Source: Bryobacterales bacterium (GTDB lineage: Bacteria; Acidobacteriota; Terriglobia; Bryobacterales; Bryobacteraceae). From it: a DNA stretch of 64,000 nucleotides. The stretch lies in the NCBI GenBank assembly GCA_020854055.1, contig JADZGD010000018.1, positions 1-64,000 on the forward strand, in the 5' to 3' direction. The notes below the pieces were generated by a model. It saw only the letters and a program-made list of their open reading frames with translations. It ran no database searches and had not been told where the DNA came from. Every line of letters starts with the position of its first letter. Position 1 is the stretch's first letter. The position numbers were made by a program, and so were the translations under genes. Below, one piece after another: positions 6,888-16,408 of this stretch.

Positions 6888-8285
6888 TCAGGCACGAGTC
6901 ACCCTGCCGGCTTCACCCGGTGCCGTGACCCCGCCCAGCAACCGGCCGAGGTCCGAAGCACTGGTGCTCTCGAGGTTGAAGACGGTCTCGGCGATGGCTT
7001 GACGCTCGGCTGCCTTTGTGTAGGGCTCAGCCAAACGCTCGAACTTAGCAAACGCCATCTCCCAACTCATCGGATGAGTCAAAAAACCCGGATAATCCCG
7101 CATCTCCTTGGCCAGCTTTCGGCCATCGCGGAGATGAATCGTGATCCGGCACGGCATCTCGTTGGGGAACCGCTCAGAGTAACTTGCATTGGGACTTATT
7201 CTCACCCGGTGCAGCAACTGCTGCACATCGGACCGGCGAATGCGTTCGTCCCGGTACTGTTCCGGCATCACCGTCCCATCCAGCAAGGCCACCGCTAGAA
7301 TGTAGGGCAGACTGTGGTCCGCCTGTTCCTTGGTGGCAATATCGGAGGTCTTGTCACCTTCCTCGCCGCCGCCAATGATGTGGTAGGCCACGTCGAACGT
7401 CTCCAGGTCAATCTGTTCCACGCTGGCAGGCTCGAACCGATACCGCTGCTTCAGTTCGAGCACGCCCTCAATGGCCGTTTGGGAATGAATCTCGGCATTG
7501 TACTTCTTCAGGTTGGTGTGCTTTACGCGGTCGAGGTCTTCGCGAGACCAGTCGATCTCGAAAAGCCCGGTGATGGCATCCATTAGCCCCTTTTCTCCCT
7601 CGATCACTTCCAACGGACCGGTGATGCCAAGCCGCGCCAGAAAGACGATCGCCGTCGAGCACCCGGCCATATACGGATATGCCAGGCCCTTCCAGTGCGA
7701 GAGCTTGCCGGTCCGGGTGACGCGCAGCGCATTCAATGCCGTGCCGCTGATGGCGATCGCATGAGCCGCCCTCGTGGCGTCAAGTTGTAGCAGGCGGGAG
7801 ACAGCCGCCGCAACCGCGTAGGCGCCCTGGACCGTATGATCGAAACCGGCCGCGCGCACCGGTGTGACATCGCTCAACCGGCATTGCACCTGGTAGGCCA
7901 CCGCCAGCGCCGTCAGCAGATCGCGGCCCGAGGCGCCGGCATATTCCGCGGCAGCCAGCACCGGCGCCAGGTTATCGCTGGGGTAGCAGGTCTCTCCTTT
8001 CGCCAGGTAACTGTCGTTGAAGTCCAGGTAGCGCACGGTTGCGCCGTTATGAAATGCGGCTTGTTGAGGGTTAGCCCGGCCTCCGCCGATCAGCGTACAC
8101 TCGCCGTTTGCGCCAAACTCGGCAAGATGCCGCCGGATGATCCGGGCCGGCTCGCTTCCCATCGCTCCGATCGCGCAACCGAGCGCATCCAGAATCCGGA
8201 TCTTCAGTTGCTCGATAGTCGTTTCCGAAAGCTCTTCATAAGGAGCATTGACCGCGAACTGCGCAAGGCGCTCCACTTCGGTCAT
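6888..8285 (-). CDS. MmgE/PrpD family protein
   Basis: A 465-aa protein of the MmgE/PrpD (2-methylcitrate dehydratase/aconitate-decarboxylase-like) fold. Family signatures are present: RYLDFNDSYL, a YPSDNLAP block (usually HPSDNL), and KEQADHSLPY in the C-terminal lid domain. No prpB or prpC citrate-synthase gene is nearby, so a propionate role is not supported; the family also includes cis-aconitate decarboxylases and many uncharacterised hydro-lyases. It is a single gene, divergent from the nar operon, with 182 bp between the two starts. Confidence 0.88.
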   Translation of the reverse strand: MTEVERLAQFAVNAPYEELSETTIEQLKIRILDALGCAIGAMGSEPARIIRRHLAEFGANGECTLIGGGRANPQQAAFHNGATVRYLDFNDSYLAKGETCYPSDNLAPVLAAAEYAGASGRDLLTALAVAYQVQCRLSDVTPVRAAGFDHTVQGAYAVAAAVSRLLQLDATRAAHAIAISGTALNALRVTRTGKLSHWKGLAYPYMAGCSTAIVFLARLGITGPLEVIEGEKGLMDAITGLFEIDWSREDLDRVKHTNLKKYNAEIHSQTAIEGVLELKQRYRFEPASVEQIDLETFDVAYHIIGGGEEGDKTSDIATKEQADHSLPYILAVALLDGTVMPEQYRDERIRRSDVQQLLHRVRISPNASYSERFPNEMPCRITIHLRDGRKLAKEMRDYPGFLTHPMSWEMAFAKFERLAEPYTKAAERQAIAETVFNLESTSASDLGRLLGGVTAPGEAGRVTRA

Positions 8286-8415
8286 AATCGTGCCCGGACA
8301 CCCTTGATTTCACTGTCGCCAAGATTCACCCGGTTGCAAATAGACGGTTCATCACACGGCCAAGAATAAACATCACAGCGAGGCGTTTGTCATGCCGTGC
8401 AGGACAAAGATCATA

Positions 8416-8444
8416 CTGACACCGGCTCGCTACGTCAGTAGAAT
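8416..8444 (+). promoter_or_regulatory. Predicted promoter of the nar operon with overlapping inverted repeat
   Basis: CTGACA (8416-8421) and TAGAAT (8439-8444) are spaced by exactly 17 bp, giving a near-consensus sigma70 promoter 24 bp before the hemerythrin gene. An inverted repeat CTGAC-N13-GTCAG (8416-8438) coincides with the -35 and spacer and could bind a regulator. No FNR box (TTGAT-N4-ATCAA) is evident. The predicted untranslated leader is only about 17 bases. Confidence 0.55.
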
Positions 8445-8467
8445 GTGAGGAAGCTCGATTCACGCGA

Positions 8468-9034
8468 ATGCCTGAACACAACGCGCAATCCGAATTATCC
8501 GGGTTCGAGTCTGAGCAGTGGCGTGCTTCTACTCTCGCCGCCCTAATCGATCACATCATTGGCCGCCATCATGTGCTTGTTCGCCAGGAGTTGCCGCGGA
8601 TGGAGGACGCCATTGTCCGCGCCGCCGAAGCGGGCGGGCGCGGCGGCGCGGCTACTGTGGCCCCACTCGCTCACACGTTTCGCTTCTTCAAACGGGAACT
8701 GGAAGCCCACCTCGTAAAAGAAGAGGAAATGTTATTCCCGCTCGTCCGTCAAATCGAGGAGGCTGCCAAGCTGGCGGGAGAGCGGCCCCGGCTTGCATTC
8801 GGGTCGATCGCGCATCCAATCAACCTCCTCCGTGAGGATCATCAAGCCGAGCAGCGCCAGCTTCAGCGAATGCTCAAGATGACTGAAAATTATAGCGGTC
8901 CCGCGGAAATCGCTACCATCTACCGCTCTATCGCCGAGCAACTGCGCGCGCTTGAGGCCGACATGCGCGTTCATGTGTATCTTGAAGACGAGATTCTTTT
9001 TCCTCGCGCCCGGTCACTGGAGAATGGACTGTGA
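8468..9034 (+). CDS. Hemerythrin HHE-domain protein (RIC/YtfE-like)
   Basis: A 188-aa di-iron hemerythrin-like protein, cytoplasmic with no signal peptide. Likely iron ligands are the His/Glu sets in HIIGRHH, HLVKEEEMLFP, a central REDH, and HVYLEDEILFP. This arrangement resembles RIC/YtfE proteins, which repair iron-sulfur or di-iron centres damaged by nitric oxide, although the N-terminal ScdA-type Cys domain is absent. It is the first gene of the nitrate-reductase operon; its TGA overlaps the GTG of the cytochrome c gene by 4 bp. Oxygen or NO sensing is the alternative role. Confidence 0.85.
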   Translation: MPEHNAQSELSGFESEQWRASTLAALIDHIIGRHHVLVRQELPRMEDAIVRAAEAGGRGGAATVAPLAHTFRFFKRELEAHLVKEEEMLFPLVRQIEEAAKLAGERPRLAFGSIAHPINLLREDHQAEQRQLQRMLKMTENYSGPAEIATIYRSIAEQLRALEADMRVHVYLEDEILFPRARSLENGL

Positions 9035-9534
9035 TCGCTGTTGCGTTGCTGCTGCTCGTCTCCGGATCGGCCGCGGCGCAGCCGGCACCACCGGGTTCGC
9101 CTGAAACCGGCGAAGCCCTCTTTACGGGCAAAGTTCGCTTCACGAATGGCGGTCCTGCCTGCGGCGTTTGCCACACCACTCGCGCCGTGCCGTTCCCCGG
9201 GGGCGGCACCATGGGGCCCGACCTGACTCTGATCTACCCCAGGCTTGGAGCGCCCGGCCTGAGTTCGGCGCTTGAGACTCTCTTCTTTCCGGCGATGCTT
9301 CCAATCTACGCTTACCGGCCGCTCACAAAGGAGGAACGGAGTAATCTGTTCGCTTACTTTCAAAGCCTTGCCGGAGAGCAGCAGCACTCGGATACGCCCG
9401 CCGTCGTCCTGATCGCGCTGGCCGGTCTGGTCATCCTGATCGTCATTACCGCCCTGGCCGGACGGAATCGTTTGAAACCCGTGCGCCGCAGGCTCATCGA
9501 GAGGGCGCGGCTCCGGGCGGGAGGGCGCGTATGA
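9031..9534 (+). CDS. Membrane-anchored monohaem cytochrome c
   Basis: A 167-aa exported cytochrome c. A Sec signal peptide ([17 protein letters not shown]) precedes one haem site, C44-G-V-C47-H48, with a Met (M61, GTMGPDL) as a likely sixth ligand. A single membrane anchor follows at about 104-126 and a basic cytoplasmic tail. It starts at GTG 9031 overlapping the hemerythrin stop, and its own stop overlaps the narG ATG by 4 bp. The position suggests it carries electrons for the nitrate-reductase/bc assembly, much as NarC-type cytochromes do in some nar operons. Confidence 0.87.
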   Translation: MIAVALLLLVSGSAAAQPAPPGSPETGEALFTGKVRFTNGGPACGVCHTTRAVPFPGGGTMGPDLTLIYPRLGAPGLSSALETLFFPAMLPIYAYRPLTKEERSNLFAYFQSLAGEQQHSDTPAVVLIALAGLVILIVITALAGRNRLKPVRRRLIERARLRAGGRV

Positions 9535-12500
9535 GCTGGATTCGAGATCTAATCAATCCTCAGGCACGTACGTGGGAGTCCTTTTACCGTAACCGCTGGC
9601 AGCACGACCGCATCGTGCGCAGCACCCACGGCGTCAACTGTACCGGCAGTTGCTCCTGGATGATTTACGTCAAAGACGGAATCGTCACCTGGGAGATGCA
9701 GGCAACCGATTATCCCCAACTGGAAGCTGGCATTCCGCCCTATGAACCCCGTGGGTGCCCGCGGGGAATCACGTTTTCCTGGTACCTGTACAGTCCGCTG
9801 CGAGTCAAGTTTCCTCACGTGCGCGGCGTGTTGCTTGATCACTGGCGCCAGGCGCGCGCCGCCCACTCCGATCCGCTTCAGGCCTGGGCCGAAGTTGTCG
9901 GGAACGAAGAGACTCGCCGCGCTTACCAGACCGCGCGCGGCAAGGGTGGATTCCGCCGCGTGGCGTGGGACGAAGCATTGGAGATCATCGCGGTCTCCAT
10001 GCTGTACACGGCCAAAAAGTACGGTCCCGACCGCGTGACCGGCTTCTCGCCGATCCCCGCCATGTCGATGATCAGCTATGCCGCCGGATCTCGCTTCCTG
10101 CAACTGTTTGGCGCCGCGATACTGAGCTTTTACGACCTCTACGCCGATTTCCCGCCGGCCTCGCCCGAAACCTGGGGTGAAAAGACCGACGTCGCTGAAA
10201 GCGCGGATTGGTTCAACAGCAAGTACATCGTCATAACCGGAAGCAACCTGAACATGACGCGGACGCCCGACGCCCACTTCGCCGCCGAAGCCAAACATCG
10301 CGGAGCGAAACTGGTGGCCCTGGCCCCTGATTTCAGCGAAGTGTCGCGGCTGGCCGATTGGTGGATTCCCGTCCACTCCGGCATGGACGCCGCTTTTTGG
10401 ATGGGCGTCGGTCACGTGATTCTCAAAGAATTCCACGCGCAGCGGCAGATCCCGTATTTTACCGATTATCTGAAGCGCTACTCCGACAGTCCGTTCCTGA
10501 TAGCAGTGGATGAGACCGGCGCCGAGCCAAAGCCGGGACGGTTCCTGCGCGCCGGACGGCTCTCCCGCTACGCCGCCGTCGAAAACGGTGAATGGAAGTT
10601 TCTGGTGTTCGATGCCAGGAGCGGAGAGCCGCGCATGCCTCGCGGCGCCATCGGCGGCCGTTGGCAGACGCGCCAGGGATGCTGGAATCTTGAACTCAAA
10701 GACGAGATGGACGGCACCGAAATCGATCCGCTGCTCAGCCTGCTCGAATGCCATGACGCCGAACTGACGCTGAACTTCCAGGACTTCGGAACCAATCATG
10801 CCTTCCGCCGCGCGGTCCCCGTGAAGTACGTCGAAACGGACGGCGGACGCCTGGCCGTCACCACCGTCTATGACCTGTTGATGGCTCAGTACGGCGTGGC
10901 CCGGGGTCTCGCCGGCGAGTATCCTCGGACTTACGATGACGCCGAAGCCTCCTACACTCCGGCCTGGCAGGAACAATTCACCGGCATTGGCCGCAATACG
11001 ATCATCCGGTTTGCCCGGGAGTTTGCGTCCACGGCCGAAAAGACGGGCGGCAAGTGTACTGTCATTGTCGGAAGCGGCGTCAACCACTGGTATCACGCCA
11101 ACCTGCACTACCGCTCCTCGATCGCCGCGCTGATGCTGTGCGGCTGCGTTGGCGTGAACGGCGGCGGCTTGAATCATTACACCGGCCAGGAAAAACTGGT
11201 GCCCGGCGCGTCCTGGTCCGCGCTGGCCATGGCGCTGGATTGGAGCGCGCCGCCGCGCCTGCAAAATGGTCCCTCGTTCCACTACGTTCATAGCGACCAG
11301 TGGAGGTATGAGTCTGCCCCCGCCGATCCCGGTCCGCAACGAGGTCCGTTTTCGCGCCACGTGATGGATCAACAGGTGGATGCGGTACGCATGGGCTGGC
11401 TGCCCTTTTACCCGCAATTCGATGAAAGCCCCGTCGAACTCGTCCGCCGGGCCGAAGAGGAAGGCGCAACCACCGATGATGAGATCAAGCAGTGGGTGGT
11501 CACCCAACTGAAGCACCGCCGACTTCATCTCGCCGTCGAGGATCCGGATGCGTCGGAAAACTGGCCCCGCGTCTGGCTCATCTGGCGCGCGAACGCGATA
11601 CTCTCCAGCGCCAAGGGGCACGAGTATTTTCTTAAGCACTATCTGGGTACTCACGACAACGCCATCGCGGCCGAAGTGGCCAAGGACTCGGTTCAGGAGG
11701 TGCTCTGGCGCGAGCCCGCCCGGAACGGAAAGATGGACCTGGTGGTCGATCTGAATTTCCGCATGGACACCTCGGCGCTCTATTCGGACATCGTCCTGCC
11801 CTCCGCCACCTGGTATGAGAAGGACGATCTCAACACCACCGATCTGCATTCCTATATTCACCCTCTCGGCGCGGCCGTGCCCCCATGCTGGGAATCGAAA
11901 ACCGACTGGGAGATCTTCAAGGCGCTGGCAGAGAAGGTGAGCGCGATGAGCGTGAAGTACTTCGCCGCGCCCTTCCGCGACCTTGTCGCCACGCCGCTGC
12001 TTCATGACACCCCCGACGACCTTGCCCAGCCCAGCGTGAAGAACTGGCACCGCGGTGAGTGTGAGCCGGTCCCCGGCAAAACCATGCCGCACCTGGCGCT
12101 AGTCACCCGGGACTACGTCAATCTCCACCACAAGTTCTGTTCGCTCGGGCCACGGCTTAGAGAAGAGGGCCTGGAGGACCGCGGCCTCCAAATTCGCATC
12201 GAAGATTGGTACGACCGCTTTGCCGCCTCCGCGCCCAGGTATGAATGGGGCGGGCGCCAATATCCGTCGCTTGCCACCGCCATCGACGCCGCTAACGCCA
12301 TCCTCCATTTCGGACCCGAAGTCAACGGCGAAATGGCCTATCGAAGCTTCGAAGCGCGCGAGCGCGAAACCGGCCTCCAACTGACCGACCTGGCGGGCGG
12401 AAACCGCGATGTCTATTACGATTTCCACGCGCTCAAGGCGCAGCCCCGCCGGATTCTGACCAATGCCTGCTGGTCCGGGATCGTCAACGCCGGCCGCCCT

Positions 12501-13139
12501 TATAGCGCTTATTGCCAGAACATCGAACGGCTCGTTCCATGGCGCACGCTCACCGGACGCCAGCATCTCTATCTGGACCACGAGGCCTACCTCGCCTTCG
12601 GTGAAAACCTGCCGTCCTTTAAGCCCCGCATATCGCTGGAGGCATCTCTGAACCTTGTCTCCAGTTCGCCCGAAGGCGAGTGCCTCACCCTGAACTGCCT
12701 CACGCCTCACGGCAAGTGGCACATCCACAGCACCTACTCCGACGATCTGCGCATGCTGACGCTCTCGCGCGGCATCGAACCGTTCTGGCTGAATGACAAA
12801 GACGCCGCCCGCATCGGAGTTGAGGATAACGACTGGGTGGAAGCCTATAACGACAACGGCGTCATCGCCACCCGCGCCGCGGTCAGCGCGCGCATTCCCG
12901 CCGGTACCGGTTTCTTCTATCACGCGCCGGAGCGCACCATCGCGTTTCCCAAGTCGCCCATGCGAGGCAACCGGCGGGGCGGCGGCACCAATAGCGTCAC
13001 ACGACTCCGTTTGAAGCCGGTGCTGATGGCCGGAGGCTACGCGCAACACTGCTACCGCTTCAATGATTACGGACCGGCGGCGTCCGATCGCGACACCTAC
13101 GTGCTGGTTCGCAAACTGCCCGGCAAGCCCCGGTGGTGA
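9531..13139 (+). CDS. narG: Respiratory nitrate reductase alpha subunit (Mo-bis-MGD catalytic subunit)
   Basis: Catalytic subunit reducing nitrate to nitrite. The 1202 aa are close to E. coli NarG (1247). The FS0 [4Fe-4S] ligands are H33, C37, C41 and C76 (HGVNCTGSC...RGCPRG), and the Mo-coordinating Asp is D206 in [14 protein letters not shown]; both are offset exactly 16 residues from the E. coli positions. No twin-arginine signal precedes FS0, so the enzyme faces the cytoplasm as in classical Nar. GGGAGG precedes the ATG, which overlaps the cytochrome c stop. A nitrite-oxidising (NxrA-like) direction is possible in principle, but nothing in the sequence requires it. Confidence 0.97.
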   Translation: MSWIRDLINPQARTWESFYRNRWQHDRIVRSTHGVNCTGSCSWMIYVKDGIVTWEMQATDYPQLEAGIPPYEPRGCPRGITFSWYLYSPLRVKFPHVRGVLLDHWRQARAAHSDPLQAWAEVVGNEETRRAYQTARGKGGFRRVAWDEALEIIAVSMLYTAKKYGPDRVTGFSPIPAMSMISYAAGSRFLQLFGAAILSFYDLYADFPPASPETWGEKTDVAESADWFNSKYIVITGSNLNMTRTPDAHFAAEAKHRGAKLVALAPDFSEVSRLADWWIPVHSGMDAAFWMGVGHVILKEFHAQRQIPYFTDYLKRYSDSPFLIAVDETGAEPKPGRFLRAGRLSRYAAVENGEWKFLVFDARSGEPRMPRGAIGGRWQTRQGCWNLELKDEMDGTEIDPLLSLLECHDAELTLNFQDFGTNHAFRRAVPVKYVETDGGRLAVTTVYDLLMAQYGVARGLAGEYPRTYDDAEASYTPAWQEQFTGIGRNTIIRFAREFASTAEKTGGKCTVIVGSGVNHWYHANLHYRSSIAALMLCGCVGVNGGGLNHYTGQEKLVPGASWSALAMALDWSAPPRLQNGPSFHYVHSDQWRYESAPADPGPQRGPFSRHVMDQQVDAVRMGWLPFYPQFDESPVELVRRAEEEGATTDDEIKQWVVTQLKHRRLHLAVEDPDASENWPRVWLIWRANAILSSAKGHEYFLKHYLGTHDNAIAAEVAKDSVQEVLWREPARNGKMDLVVDLNFRMDTSALYSDIVLPSATWYEKDDLNTTDLHSYIHPLGAAVPPCWESKTDWEIFKALAEKVSAMSVKYFAAPFRDLVATPLLHDTPDDLAQPSVKNWHRGECEPVPGKTMPHLALVTRDYVNLHHKFCSLGPRLREEGLEDRGLQIRIEDWYDRFAASAPRYEWGGRQYPSLATAIDAANAILHFGPEVNGEMAYRSFEARERETGLQLTDLAGGNRDVYYDFHALKAQPRRILTNACWSGIVNAGRPYSAYCQNIERLVPWRTLTGRQHLYLDHEAYLAFGENLPSFKPRISLEASLNLVSSSPEGECLTLNCLTPHGKWHIHSTYSDDLRMLTLSRGIEPFWLNDKDAARIGVEDNDWVEAYNDNGVIATRAAVSARIPAGTGFFYHAPERTIAFPKSPMRGNRRGGGTNSVTRLRLKPVLMAGGYAQHCYRFNDYGPAASDRDTYVLVRKLPGKPRW

Positions 13140-13158
13140 GAACGGACGGGGGAGGGAA

Positions 13159-14649
13159 ATGAACGTACGCGTGCAAGTCTCGATGGTCTTCCACCTCGAC
13201 AAGTGTATCGGTTGCCATACCTGCAGCCTGGCCTGCAAAAATCTCTGGACCAGCCGCCCGGGCGCCGAGTACATGTGGTGGAACAACGTGGAAACCAAGC
13301 CCGGCACGGGCTACCCCACGCTCTATGAAGACCAGGACGAGTATCACGGCGGCTGGGAGGTGAAGGACGGAAAGCTGCAACTCAAGCTCAACACCCGCGC
13401 CGGCGAGTTGCTGAACATTAGTTACAATCCCCGCCTGCCCGCGCTCGACGATTATTACGAACCCTGGACCTACTCCTACGACGACGTGACCAACGCCCCG
13501 CCACAGGACGACCAACCGGTCTTCAAACCCATCTCGTCGGTCACCGGCAAGGAGATGGACATCGAAGCCGGGCCCAACTGGGATGACGATCTGGGTGGTT
13601 CCGGCATCTACGCCGCGAACGATCCAAACCTCGCTTCGCTCCCTGACCAGCAGCGGGAGCAGTTGCTCAGCGTCGAACGGATCGTATATTTCTACCTGCC
13701 GCGCATGTGTAACCACTGCGTCAATCCAAGCTGTGTGGCGGCCTGCCCGTCAGGCGCCATCTACAAACGGGGCGAGGACGGCATCGTTCTGGTCAGCCAG
13801 GAAAAGTGCAGGGGCTGGCGGATGTGCGTCTCCGGCTGTCCGTATAAGAAAGTCTATTTCAACTGGGAGACGGGCAAGGCCGAAAAGTGTATTCTCTGCT
13901 ACCCGCGTCTCGAAACCGGACAGGCTCCTGCTTGCATGCACTCCTGTCCCGGCCGCATCCGTTACCTTGGCGTCCTGCTTTACGACGCCGACCGTATCGA
14001 GGAAACCGCGCTCCACGCCGACAACGAACTGGTGGACGCGCAGCGTGAAATGATCCTCGATCCGTTCGACCCTGAGGTGATCCGTCAGGCCAAAGCCAAC
14101 GGCGTCGAGGATCACGTAATCGAATCGGCCCAGAAATCACCGGTATTCAAGTTCGTCAAGAAGTGGAAAATCGCGCTTCCATTCCATCCCGAGTTCCGTA
14201 CCCTGCCCATGCTGTTCTATGTGCCGCCGCTGCTGCCGGTCACCGGAACCTCCAACGAAGAAGGTCTTTATGATACTTCCTCGGATTTTTTCAGTTCGCT
14301 CGAAAACGCCCGGCTGCCTATCCGCTACATGGCCAATCTCTTTGCGGCGGGCGACGAAGACCAGGTGATCAGAATTTACAAAAAGATGATGGCCGGACGC
14401 TACTTTAAGCGGGCGCAAAGTGTAGGCGGCGCCGAAGACGCAAGCATCGCGGAAATGCTCACTGAAGCTGCAACCACCTCCGAAGAGCTCGAAGAGATTT
14501 ACGAGTTGACCACGCTCGCGTCATTCGATGAACGCTTCGTCATTCCACCTTCTTCGCGTGAAGCGGCTATCGAATTGGTGCAAATTACTCTCGACAGGCA
14601 GGAAGGCGGCGGCATGGGATTCGTGCACGAACCGCGCCGGGGACTCTAG
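13159..14649 (+). CDS. narH: Respiratory nitrate reductase beta subunit (iron-sulfur)
   Basis: Electron-transfer subunit linking NarI haems to NarG. The 496 aa carry four Cys groups: C16-x2-C19-x2-C22-x3-C26 (same numbering as E. coli), the CNHCVNPSCVAACPSGA group, CRGWRMCVSGCPYKK with the Trp that marks the [3Fe-4S] cluster, and CILCYPRLETGQAPACMHSC. I chose ATG 13159, preceded by GGAGGG, because the frame upstream lies inside narG. It is followed by narJ after 2 bp. Confidence 0.97.
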   Translation: MNVRVQVSMVFHLDKCIGCHTCSLACKNLWTSRPGAEYMWWNNVETKPGTGYPTLYEDQDEYHGGWEVKDGKLQLKLNTRAGELLNISYNPRLPALDDYYEPWTYSYDDVTNAPPQDDQPVFKPISSVTGKEMDIEAGPNWDDDLGGSGIYAANDPNLASLPDQQREQLLSVERIVYFYLPRMCNHCVNPSCVAACPSGAIYKRGEDGIVLVSQEKCRGWRMCVSGCPYKKVYFNWETGKAEKCILCYPRLETGQAPACMHSCPGRIRYLGVLLYDADRIEETALHADNELVDAQREMILDPFDPEVIRQAKANGVEDHVIESAQKSPVFKFVKKWKIALPFHPEFRTLPMLFYVPPLLPVTGTSNEEGLYDTSSDFFSSLENARLPIRYMANLFAAGDEDQVIRIYKKMMAGRYFKRAQSVGGAEDASIAEMLTEAATTSEELEEIYELTTLASFDERFVIPPSSREAAIELVQITLDRQEGGGMGFVHEPRRGL

Positions 14650-14651
14650 CG

Positions 14652-15221
14652 GTGTACCACTACTTCGCCACTCTCCTCGAATACCCGGCTCCAGGCCTGT
14701 TCCCGGCTCTTGAAGGCGCAATCGGCGCGCTGCGCACGGAGTTTCCCGAATCGGCGGTAAAGCTCGGCCGGTTCCGCGAATCAGCCGCGCCGCTAACCAT
14801 CGGGGCGCTCGAAGAACTCTATATCCGGACATTTGAGATGCGGGGTGAGACCGCCTTATATGTCGGCCACCAGATGTTTGATGAAGACCGCCGCCGCGGT
14901 CTCTTTATGGCTGGTCTCAGAGATCGCTACCGCGTCGCGGGGATGGCGGAAACCGGAGAACTGCCCGACCACCTCGGCATGATCCTGCGATATTTGGACC
15001 TCGAAGAGTGCGGCGAGGAACAGGAAAGAGATGAGCTGATCGGAGACTGCGTCTTTCCCGCGGTTCGCCGGATCATGCAGGCGATCGAGAGCAAGAGCCC
15101 ATATCACTCCGTCCTCGACGCGTTGTTGCTCTGTCTGCCGCCGCCGGCTCATGGCGAATCGACCCTTGAGGAGATCCTATGCAGACCTTCTTCTTTGTCG
15201 CATTTCCCTATATTGCGCTGA
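14652..15221 (+). CDS. narJ: Nitrate reductase maturation chaperone
   Basis: Cytoplasmic chaperone needed for molybdenum-cofactor insertion into NarG; not part of the final enzyme. The 189 aa are all-helical, in the TorD/NarJ family, with the typical LLEYPAP start, LEELYIRTFEMRGETALYVG, and DLPDH-like ELPDHLGMILRYL block. It starts at GTG 14652. Its last 43 bp overlap narI, whose ribosome site (GAGGAG) lies inside narJ. Confidence 0.93.
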   Translation: MYHYFATLLEYPAPGLFPALEGAIGALRTEFPESAVKLGRFRESAAPLTIGALEELYIRTFEMRGETALYVGHQMFDEDRRRGLFMAGLRDRYRVAGMAETGELPDHLGMILRYLDLEECGEEQERDELIGDCVFPAVRRIMQAIESKSPYHSVLDALLLCLPPPAHGESTLEEILCRPSSLSHFPILR

Positions 15222-16396
15222 TCCTCGCCGTGGGCGTGGGACTTTACCGGTACTTTGCCCGCCGCTTCACCTACTCCAGCCTCTCCTCGGAGCTGGTGGA
15301 AAAGAAGTACCTCTTCTGGGGCTCTGTCTCGTGGCATTACGGCATCACGCTCATCCTGCTGGCTCATCTGCTCGTCGCGCTGCTGCCCGCGCCGAGCCGC
15401 CTCGTTTTGGGAAACCACACCCGGCTCGTCGTGCTGGAGTTGACCGGTATTGGTCTGGGTCTGTACTGCCTGTTTGGAATCGTAGCCCTCATTGCCCGCC
15501 GCCTTCCCAATAAGTCGGCCGCACGATCGGTCACCTCCCCCATGGATTGGATCCTGCTGCTGGCGCTCGGCTATCAGGCTTTTAGCGGTGTCGGCATCGC
15601 CATGTTCGAACGTTGGGGCGCGGCCTGGTATCTCAACACCGCCGTTCCCTGGCTCTGGTCGCTGGCGATCCTGCACCCCAACGCCGCCACCGTCACCGGG
15701 CTTCCGTTTTTCATCCAGACGCATTTCATCAACGGCTTCCTGGTGATTCTGCTGTTTCCGTTTACCCGCCTGGTGCATGTCGTTTCACTGCCGCTCGAAT
15801 ATCTCTGGCGGCCGTACCAGGTTGTCATCTGGAACCGGGACCCGCGCCGCAAACAGTTGCCCTGCCCATGCCAGGCCAGTGCGGTTCCGGCTTCAGCCCC
15901 GCCGCCTTTGGAGCCCACGGACGAAAAGCGCCGCCGCTCGCTCACTCGCATCGGCATTCTCGTTGGTGGCATCAGCGCCGCCATCGTCGGCATCCCTAGC
16001 CTGGCCTTTCTATTAGGGCTGAGGAAGGCTCCCCGGGAATGGCGGCCCCTCGGAGCCGTGGATAGCTTCCCAGTCGGGCAGACGGTAGAGGTGTCGTTCG
16101 CCGATGCTTCTCCCCTGCCGTGGGCCGGCGTAACCGCCAAGACGGCCGCCTGGCTTCGCCGCGATGGCCCCGCGCAATTCACTGCTTTCTCCATCAACTG
16201 CACTCACCTCGGCTGCCCGGTGCGCTGGTTGCCGACCGCGAATCTATTCATGTGCCCGTGTCACGGCGGCGTTTTCTACAAAGATGGTACGGTGGCCTCC
16301 GGGCCGCCGCCCAAGCCGCTGGTCACCTACCCGGTGCGATTGAACAAAGGAATAGTGGAAATCCTCACCAGCCCGGTGCCGATTACCACGGTTTAG
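15179..16396 (+). CDS. narI: NarI-Rieske fusion: nitrate reductase gamma subunit joined to a Rieske [2Fe-2S] domain
   Basis: A 405-aa fusion. Residues 1-225 are NarI, with five membrane helices and all four di-haem b ligands in register: H53 and H63 (SWHYGITLILLAH), H182 and H200 (THFINGFLVILLFPFTRLVH). After a Pro/Ala-rich linker comes RRRSLTRIGILVGG (251-264), resembling a twin-arginine signal anchor, and a sixth helix to about 281. The C-terminal domain is a Rieske protein with C341-T-H343-L-G-C346 and C359-P-C361-H362. Topology fits: NarI ends in the cytoplasm and the sixth helix carries the cluster outside. Start ATG 15179 has GAGGAG 6 bases before it. Upstream narGHJ and the downstream cytochrome b suggest one quinol-oxidising nitrate-reducing complex. 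Confidence 0.95.
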   Translation: MQTFFFVAFPYIALILAVGVGLYRYFARRFTYSSLSSELVEKKYLFWGSVSWHYGITLILLAHLLVALLPAPSRLVLGNHTRLVVLELTGIGLGLYCLFGIVALIARRLPNKSAARSVTSPMDWILLLALGYQAFSGVGIAMFERWGAAWYLNTAVPWLWSLAILHPNAATVTGLPFFIQTHFINGFLVILLFPFTRLVHVVSLPLEYLWRPYQVVIWNRDPRRKQLPCPCQASAVPASAPPPLEPTDEKRRRSLTRIGILVGGISAAIVGIPSLAFLLGLRKAPREWRPLGAVDSFPVGQTVEVSFADASPLPWAGVTAKTAAWLRRDGPAQFTAFSINCTHLGCPVRWLPTANLFMCPCHGGVFYKDGTVASGPPPKPLVTYPVRLNKGIVEILTSPVPITTV

Positions 16397-16408
16397 GAGG
16401 GGGGCTTC

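Noticed and set aside
8416..8438. FNR or NnrR box at the nar promoter
   Set aside because: The repeat is CTGAC-N13-GTCAG, not TTGAT-N4-ATCAA, and the spacing is wrong for the FNR/CRP family.
9549..12092. An 847-codon open reading frame antisense to narG, and a 402-codon one antisense to its 3' end
   Set aside because: The sense strand encodes a complete NarG with every cofactor ligand. High-GC codon bias leaves long open frames on the other strand, and these show low-complexity Gly/Arg/His-rich proteins without motifs.
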